Shown: piece by piece, positions 60,901 to 64,000 of the stretch | How the letters are laid out: each line of letters opens with the position of its first letter | Numbering within the stretch: position 1 is the first letter of the stretch | Source of the DNA: Aurelia coerulea | Lineage: Eukaryota; Cnidaria; Scyphozoa; Semaeostomeae; Ulmaridae | Direction: 5' to 3' | Length of the DNA: 64,000 bases | Assembly: GCA_039566865.1 (NCBI GenBank) | Contig: CM076945.1 | Coordinates: 4,887,501-4,951,500 of the forward strand | Notes under the pieces: model-generated | The model's input: only the letters and a program-made list of their open reading frames with translations | Told to the model about the DNA's origin: nothing | Databases searched by the model: none | Translations under genes and position numbers: made by a program

Positions 60901-63762
60901 GGTTTGCAAGTGGACGCAAAATTTCAGCTTTCACGATTGATATTTCTTCTCTCAAAGCATCAATAACAGCAAACACGGTATCTATGTCCAAGTTAACTAT
61001 CGAGGAACATTTTGAGAGTGATTAGACATTGATTAAAGCTAAATCCATATCGATGGAGTCAACCAAATATGTATACATTTTTTGGGACACCTGGTATTTC
61101 TAATCTGTAATTCAAGAGCGACCGTTCGTCGAAATAGAAAGACCAAGAAATCTGTACTAGATATCTTCGAAGCGAAACCATGCCATGTGATATTCTGATT
61201 GCTATTTTGACACCAAGATATGAACGAAGATACGTTTTTGCGACTTGAATAAACTCTCGAAACGCTTAACTATAACACTTAATTTTTTCAGGGGCTAATA
61301 GATTCAAGCAAGACATAGAATCAATGATAGGTAACCCCATAACTAGTTTATGGGTGCCTGTCTGGAAATTTGTGACGCCTGTTTTAGCTTTCGTAAGTAT
61401 TGCTAATACACTTATTTCATCATAAGAAACTGCCCAGAAGAAATTCTACTCTCAGATCGCTAAATAGTTAAGAAACTCCAGTACCGGGGAAAAATTAGTT
61501 AAGAAACTTTATATTTTAGTGAAGGCAATCCTCAGCATCTTTCAATTCTATTTTCACTTGTTTCCTGTATCATATTACTTGAAAAGTACTTGAGTAATAT
61601 CTACAGATTGGAAAGTCTTCAAAAACATCGTTTTGAACTTTTCATTAGGGCACAGGAAATGAACATGAAGATTGTTATGGAACTTTTAAGAAACTCGTAA
61701 GAAACTTTAAGTACTCAAATTCTGATGATACTAAGAAACTGATAATCGCTATAACTACCGTAACTACCAGTTGAAGCGTAGTGCCATCATCCAATTCAAT
61801 GAACGAAGTGGCAACTGCGACTGAGGTAGTTAGTCTAGAATTGAATCCTACTTGATAACCAACGTATTTTTTTCACGTTTTCGTGAGCACAAGAAATATT
61901 ACTAAAGTTGACTTCATGGGGAATTTCTTGGCTGCGAAATATCCAAAAAAGGTCTAAAACACCTGATCAAATCATAAAGGAGCTTCTCACCAGAACAATA
62001 AAGAAAGTCTGACTATTTTTACTGCTAAAATCTTTCGTCTGCACGTCTGCCATATGACTGAAAAAACTTTCGAAAAATTCACAATTTGTGACCTAAAAGT
62101 GCATGAGTTTGACGTTCGTCTGGCTATCTAAATTGTCTTAGCAAGATCTCTCTTCACTTCCAGGGCATCTTTCTAGCAAGTCTTCTCCAGTATAGCCCAT
62201 TAACATATGAAAAAACCTACACATATCCAGTCTGGGCTGACGTACTTGGATGGCTGATGGTAATCATTGTTATACTGTGTGTGCCTCTAATTGCTGCAAG
62301 AAAGATTTATTGTCAATCTGGTACTTTCCTATTGGTAAGTAGAAAGTGTAATCTTGAAGTCTACCGTATGATAGAAAATCAACAGCCCTTGAAAACAACG
62401 CGAATATTCGACCTTTGCGTTGATTCAAGCATGTGCTATGGGAAACGCGGCAGTTGATTTGATTGTTAGTGAATAATGATATTCAAAAGTTACCTTGGTC
62501 TTCATTCCTCCTATCCTATCGTAGTTGCTGTATGCCATCCGCCAGTTTGATTTTGTGAACAGGGAGGCTGCCTTTTTGGCTGCGCAATTGGCATCGCATT
62601 ACTCTGAGCGGGAGGCAGCTTCCCTGTTCACGAAATCAAAATGGCGGACGGGATACAAATACGATAGGATAGGTGGACTGAAGACCAAGCTAACTATTTG
62701 ATATCATTATCCATTAACACATTAACTACTGCGTTTCCTACAGCGCGTGATTCAAGAGTCAAGTATCTGGCTCAATAACTTAATGAGATTTTGTGTTTCT
62801 TTAGTGAAAGATGAATCAATTATTACAGTCTCTCTCGAAGGTGAAAAAATAAGGCCTAACGAAAGCTATGGGCAAGATATCACATTGTAATCATCTTTAC
62901 TTCACAAATCTGTTTACTAAGATATCCGAATTTGGTATCTAAACATACTTTAAATTCAGCTGAGGTTTTTTATCGACTCCCTTTATGGGAAATCATCCCT
63001 TTATCTGTTGATATATTTACCCGTTTCATGCTTTTCTTGGTACTATGTTCTTGACTCAGATATAAGGAAAACTTGTTCAAGGGTGCAATCATGTGATTTA
63101 AAATGGGTGTAAACAACGTTGGTTGAATTTTTCTTCAAAGGGCAAGTCCGGGGTTGGTATTTACCAACTGCTGCTACGAACGATCAATTCCTTTCCACGT
63201 TATGAAGTTCGTAACAGCTGTAAAGTCGCTAAACATTTGCCGATTTAGGCCAAATATCGTTGCACTTAGACGCCATTACTTCCATAAGAACACGACAAAG
63301 AGGCTAAGAGCGATTAAGAAGCCAGAAGACAATAGGGCAGCTTCGTTTTCGTTGAGCATGACGTCAGAAAAGCACAGATCCTTCGCTTTTATGACGTCAG
63401 TATACTCTGGTCGCCTATTTGAACACGTGATTTTGCAGAGAAGGGAAAAATGATGGGAAAATTATGATAAACAATTCATAACAGTATGATCTTGTATTTT
63501 ATCATTAATCATACCAACCCAGGACTCATCCTTCAAGACAGAACTCTTTGAGAGAGATTATTGGCTAAAGTTCTTCAATTTTCCGAAAGGTTCAAGTTTC
63601 TTCACTTACCTAGTATAAATAACACTCTTCATCATTTGAATCCTTTTCCTTTTATTTCTTCAGAGACTAAGAAGCGCGATACAACCACTAGAAGACGAAA
63701 ATCGAAGGTTAGACTTACAACTTGAAACGATGGTCATGGTTGAAAAATCAAACATTGCATAA
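45754..63762 (+). CDS. SLC6-family sodium-coupled transporter (13 exons, about 584 aa)
   Basis: Exons: 45754-45922, 47303-47437, 49617-49849, 50992-51124, 52380-52514, 52994-53097, 53681-53811, 57351-57463, 58982-59113, 59788-59887, 61292-61392, 62164-62334, 63664-63762. Together they give the twelve-helix NSS fold: TM1 [22 protein letters not shown]2 [19 protein letters not shown]3 YYNVILAW; extracellular loop 2 with Cys142/Cys151 and N-glycosylation sites at Asn160 and Asn167; TM6 [17 protein letters not shown]7 [22 protein letters not shown]8 LGLDSQFGQVE. Gly40, at the place of the monoamine-transporter Asp, argues for an amino-acid or related substrate (glycine/GABA/taurine-like) rather than a monoamine. 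The chloride-site Tyr is Phe63 and the TM7 Asn is Asp312. All junctions are in phase except exon 3/4, which is one base off (see findings). It cannot be assigned to a single mammalian SLC6 member. Confidence 0.92.
45965..46115. repeat. foldback with GACTTGCTCC / GGAGCAAGTCC arms
   Basis: GGGGAAGCATGGACTTGCTC pairs with GAGCAAGTCCAGGGGAAGC, with a pyrimidine-rich centre; resembles 24983-25240. It lies in SLC6 intron 1. Confidence 0.5.
46510..46870. repeat. GC-ended element remnant with inner palindrome
   Basis: CCCAGGGAGGAGGGGGGCTA recalls the CCCGGGGGGGTAC ends. The interior repeats GGGTATCGTTTTC and GGGGTATCGAAAG phrases. A near-perfect 86-bp palindrome fills 46751-46836: TACCCTGGGTACCAGACTCT against its mirror. 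Confidence 0.5.
47303..47437 (+). CDS. SLC6 exon 2 (TM2)
   Basis: After GCTGTTTCAG it reads [46 protein letters not shown]. The Pro-Phe of FLIPF replaces the Pro-Tyr whose Tyr binds chloride in relatives. Donor TCAG|GTATGA. Confidence 0.9.
48254..48372 (-). mobile_element. tRNA-derived SINE, copy 4 (partial)
   Basis: Minus strand: TTGTGGCGCAGTAATG, TGACTTTGCAGCCAGAACAG and GAGTTCGATCCCAGG, a consensus-grade B box. The body is cut short compared with 19610-19801. SLC6 intron 2. Confidence 0.72.
48530..49508. mobile_element. inverted-repeat element (AGACTTATGACTTTTCGTCC ends) hosting a LINE tail
   Basis: AGACTTATGACTTTTCGTCC, TTTCCCTGCGTTCTTTGATT and CATTACTCTTATAAAGTGGG are mirrored in order at 49395-49508. 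A LINE 3' UTR lies in the middle. SLC6 intron 2. Confidence 0.75.
48950..49178 (+). repeat. LINE 3' UTR, same family as 13258-14060
   Basis: GGTCCCTGTAGTGTTGTATA, TAGAGTAAATAGTAACATG and TATTGTAAGAATTTTAT, then an A-rich end, parallel 13970-14060. Only the 3' UTR is left. Confidence 0.65.
49617..49849 (+). CDS. SLC6 exon 3 (TM3, loop 2), end uncertain
   Basis: After CTCGTTTCAG it reads [20 protein letters not shown], the loop [14 protein letters not shown] with the disulfide pair, [10 protein letters not shown], and SPSKEFF. The donor ATG|GTTAGT (or TTA|GTATGT just after) leaves phase 0, which does not fit the phase 2 acceptor of exon 4. Confidence 0.75.
49928..50025. repeat. near-perfect 98-bp hairpin
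   Basis: TAGCCTGCGTGCAGACTCTA with CTGATTT and CAAAGAGGTTTC is mirrored almost exactly around a 10-base centre. A weaker half-match is at 47630-47685. SLC6 intron 3. Confidence 0.8.
50410..50795 (+). repeat. dispersed repeat with TTTCTTATAA end, copy 2
   Basis: Matches 14665-14995 in inverse orientation; multiple AAGAAAC/GTTTCTTA phrases along its length. It ends GGTTTCTTATGAAAAAATAG. SLC6 intron 3. Confidence 0.65.
50992..51124 (+). CDS. SLC6 exon 4 (TM4)
   Basis: After TTTCTATTCTAG it reads [38 protein letters not shown] and IRTTGK; donor AAG|GTTAGG, phase 0. [15 protein letters not shown] and YFCIWKG are classic NSS phrases. Confidence 0.88.
51275..51570. repeat. one-ended dispersed repeat, relative of 37341-37660
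   Basis: CAGGGTATTTTAGGAAAAAC, GCAACCCAATTACAACTG, ATCTATCTTCTATGCC and GGGAGTAAATTTG appear in the same order as at 37341. It is followed by a block (51578-51690) that also matches 36700-36815. Confidence 0.5.
51955..52276. mobile_element. GAGCCCCCGGGGGCTTATT-type inverted element
   Basis: GCTCTATTGAGCCCCCGGGG with GCTTATT at the left faces GGGGGGGGGCTTAATAGAGC at the right. GAAAAGGGGCTTGTTCAC in the interior resembles 59262-59330 in intron 9. SLC6 intron 4. Confidence 0.6.
52380..52514 (+). CDS. SLC6 exon 5 (TM5)
   Basis: After CCTTTATAG it reads [45 protein letters not shown]; donor GGC|GTAAGT, phase 0. Confidence 0.9.
52994..53097 (+). CDS. SLC6 exon 6 (TM6)
   Basis: After TATTTGTAG it reads [35 protein letters not shown]. 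Gln276 and Ser280 correspond to two chloride ligands. The unwound segment SITIG lacks the first Gly of the more usual SxGxG. Confidence 0.9.
53681..53811 (+). CDS. SLC6 exon 7 (TM7)
   Basis: After TTTGTTTCTAG it reads [35 protein letters not shown]. Asp312 (GAT codon at the A-D-A-L-T-S site) stands where relatives have Asn; Ser316 is kept. Donor GATG|GTATGG. Confidence 0.9.
53888..54207. mobile_element. foldback element with CACCCCCGTCTAAGTGCCCC ends
   Basis: ACCCCCGTCTAAGTGCCCC and GGGGCACTTAGACGGGGGT are exact mirrors. The interior is a run of CCCCGGTGAA/CCCCGG phrases every 30-40 bp. SLC6 intron 7. Confidence 0.8.
54209..54252. repeat. ATTC microsatellite
   Basis: About ten ATTC/TTCG units directly after the foldback. 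Confidence 0.9.
54358..54989. mobile_element. TA-flanked foldback element (TACCGGGTGAACC ends), 632 bp
   Basis: TACCGGGTGAACCAGAAAAA with AGTTTCCACTTT is mirrored by AAAGTGGAAACTTTTTTCTG and GCTCACCCGGTA. Inner phrases (CTAAAATGCTTGATCAAATC) recur at 61955-61985 in intron 11. SLC6 intron 7. Confidence 0.78.
55040..56215. repeat. 221-bp direct tandem satellite, about 5.3 units
   Basis: Units of 221 bp are almost identical (single-base changes such as AGGTGAATG/GGGTGAATG). Each contains GGTGAATGTGGTTCAAGATA, CACAGAGTGCTCAAGTTGTC, AACGAGCGTAATACATGTAG and GCACACGATGTACGG. Each unit yields the same 74-codon frame starting at GTG; because 221 is not a multiple of three, the frame shifts with each unit, so it is not a polyprotein. 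Confidence 0.95.
56216..56470. repeat. inverted terminal unit of the 221-bp satellite
   Basis: The array flips abruptly: CGGGAGGGCACATTGGGTTT starts an inverted copy, slightly more than one unit long, ending TGACTACATGTA before the ATAAGAATACTATAA flank. The sixth direct unit and this copy can form a long hairpin. Confidence 0.92.
57351..57463 (+). CDS. SLC6 exon 8
   Basis: After CTTGTTTTGCAG it reads [38 protein letters not shown]; donor CAG|GTAGCT, phase 0. It ends just before the Phe of the LDSQF sodium-2 motif. Confidence 0.9.
57967..57980. repeat. poly-C run in SLC6 intron 8
   Basis: A run of about 14 C. Similar runs are at 12768-12786 and 60788-60806; such runs often mark degraded ends of the GC-ended elements. 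Confidence 0.8.
58099..58817. mobile_element. TA-flanked foldback element (TACAGGGTGTCCC ends), 719 bp
   Basis: TACAGGGTGTCCCAAAAAAA with TTGTTCGACGATTGATTAAA is mirrored by TTTAATCAAACGTCGAACAA and GAGACACCCTGTA. Arms continue inward past AGATTTTGAATTGATTTTAGACACCAGAATC. SLC6 intron 8. Confidence 0.82.
58982..59113 (+). CDS. SLC6 exon 9
   Basis: After TTTGTTTTGCAG it reads [44 protein letters not shown]; donor CAG|GTAACT, phase 0. Confidence 0.9.
59262..59335. repeat. solo GC-rich element end
   Basis: AAAGCCCGGGGGGGGGGGCT followed by TATTAGAAAGGGGACTTA resembles the element at 51955-52276. SLC6 intron 9. Confidence 0.45.
59675..59712. repeat. TTG microsatellite
   Basis: About twelve TTG-like units in SLC6 intron 9. 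Confidence 0.85.
59788..59887 (+). CDS. SLC6 exon 10
   Basis: After TTCTTCTTAG it reads [34 protein letters not shown], the typical GGxYVxxLxDxYxAG...GWxYG block; donor TATG|GTAAGG. Confidence 0.92.
60482..61096. mobile_element. TA-flanked foldback element, 615 bp, sister of 11601-12202
   Basis: TACCGGGTGTCCCAAAAATG and TTTTTTGGGACACCTGGTA are mirrored; GATTTGGTTGACTCC and its complement follow. The interior GAGAGCAGACAAGTTAATC and GCAAACCAGAGCTTTGGCC match 11601-12202. SLC6 intron 10. Confidence 0.82.
61292..61392 (+). CDS. SLC6 exon 11
   Basis: After AATTTTTTCAG it reads [33 protein letters not shown]; donor TTC|GTAAGT, phase 0. RFxxDIExMIG and WKFxTP are family phrases. Confidence 0.92.
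61424..61760. repeat. AAGAAACT-type dispersed repeat
   Basis: ATAAGAAACTGCCCAGAAG, repeated TTAAGAAACT phrases, and a core shared with 13080-13250. SLC6 intron 11. Confidence 0.55.
62164..62334 (+). CDS. SLC6 exon 12 (TM12)
   Basis: After TTCACTTCCAG it reads [57 protein letters not shown]; donor TTG|GTAAGT, phase 0. Confidence 0.92.
62464..62719. mobile_element. foldback MITE with TGTTAGTGAATAATGATATT ends
   Basis: Left TGTTAGTGAATAATGATATT, CTTGGTCTTCATTCCTCCTA, CCATCCGCCAGTTTGATTTT is mirrored in full at the right (AAAATGGCGGACGG, TAGGTGGACTGAAGACCAAG, GATATCATTATCCATTAACA). SLC6 intron 12. Confidence 0.82.
63664..63762 (+). CDS. SLC6 terminal exon 13
   Basis: After TTTATTTCTTCAG it reads [32 protein letters not shown] and stop TAA at 63760-63762. 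It is the cytoplasmic tail. A decayed duplicate follows at about 63895-64000. Confidence 0.88.
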   Translation, partial: RLRSAIQPLEDENRRLDLQLETMVMVEKSNIA

Positions 63763-63894
63763 CTGGGAATTTTATGACCCCTCTTTTTATATCAGTTCTG
63801 AATTAACAACGAAACGATAAAAGAATTAATCAATCAGAAAATAATGGTGAAATAGCAGCCTATTCTTTGTTAGCTTAGTTTTTTCTAGATGCCA

Positions 63895-64000
63895 GATATA
63901 ATACTGACGAAAACCCAAGGTCAGGCCTACAATTTGATACGACGAAAACGTTTGAGAAATCAAAATTGCATCGCTGCAGGCGCTGTGATCCCTCCTTTCT
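63895..64000 (+). pseudogene. decayed duplicate of SLC6 exon 13 (runs off the window)
   Basis: GACGAAAACCCAAGG, CTACAATTTGATACGA and GAGAAATCAAAATTGCAT parallel GACGAAAATCGAAGG, TTACAACTTGAAACGA and GAAAAATCAAACATTGCAT of exon 13 in order and spacing. The following TGATCCCTCCTTT even matches the real 3' UTR. The frame stays open past the place of the original TAA. A pseudo-exon or an alternative last exon. Confidence 0.65.

Overview
This is metazoan nuclear DNA, most likely from an anthozoan cnidarian (coral or sea anemone). The evidence is: AT-rich sequence; small coding exons with GT-AG borders separated by roughly 0.3-7 kb introns; animal-only gene families (an O-mannose GlcNAc transferase of the POMGNT1 type and an SLC6 transporter); 3' fragments of CR1/L2-like non-LTR retrotransposons of a kind common in anthozoans; and a very dense load of small inverted-repeat elements. 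The species-level call is inference.

Four multi-exon genes can be rebuilt by joining exons in phase. (1) 6318-11337, minus strand: POMGNT1-like protein O-linked-mannose beta-1,2-N-acetylglucosaminyltransferase, three coding exons, 727 codons, complete. (2) 18057-22976, plus strand: DMAC2L (ATP synthase factor B, formerly ATP5S), four 3' exons; the exon(s) for the mitochondrial presequence were not found. (3) 26783-42613, minus strand: ALKBH6, an AlkB-family Fe(II)/2-oxoglutarate dioxygenase, seven exons including a 20-nt and a 27-nt micro-exon; the short first exon was not found. (4) 45754-63762, plus strand: a sodium-coupled SLC6 transporter, thirteen exons, about 584 residues, with two unusual substitutions at the residues that in relatives hold chloride and sodium. 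POMGNT1/DMAC2L and ALKBH6/SLC6 are head-to-head pairs; DMAC2L and ALKBH6 converge. The four proteins do not form one pathway (Golgi glycosylation, mitochondrial ATP synthase, demethylation/oxidation, membrane transport).

Much of the rest is repeats. There are at least eight TA-flanked foldback elements whose ends read TACMGGGTG (M = A or C) followed by a short A-rich run; hAT-like miniature elements with 8-bp target duplications; a piggyBac-like element between TTAA sites; GC-rich CCCGGGGGG-ended elements; four copies of a tRNA-derived SINE; three 5'-truncated LINE tails plus a fourth probable one; a 119-bp satellite of about 23 units inside an ALKBH6 intron; and a 221-bp satellite with a terminal inverted unit, carried inside a terminal-inverted-repeat element in SLC6 intron 7. 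Several elements are nested two or three deep.

I see no bacterial operon, CRISPR array, phage or defence system. The most interesting biology is the predicted change of ion coupling in the SLC6 protein, the satellite-carrying transposon, the micro-exons of ALKBH6, and a decayed duplicate of the last SLC6 exon at the window edge. All names rest on recognising motifs by eye; no database search was run.
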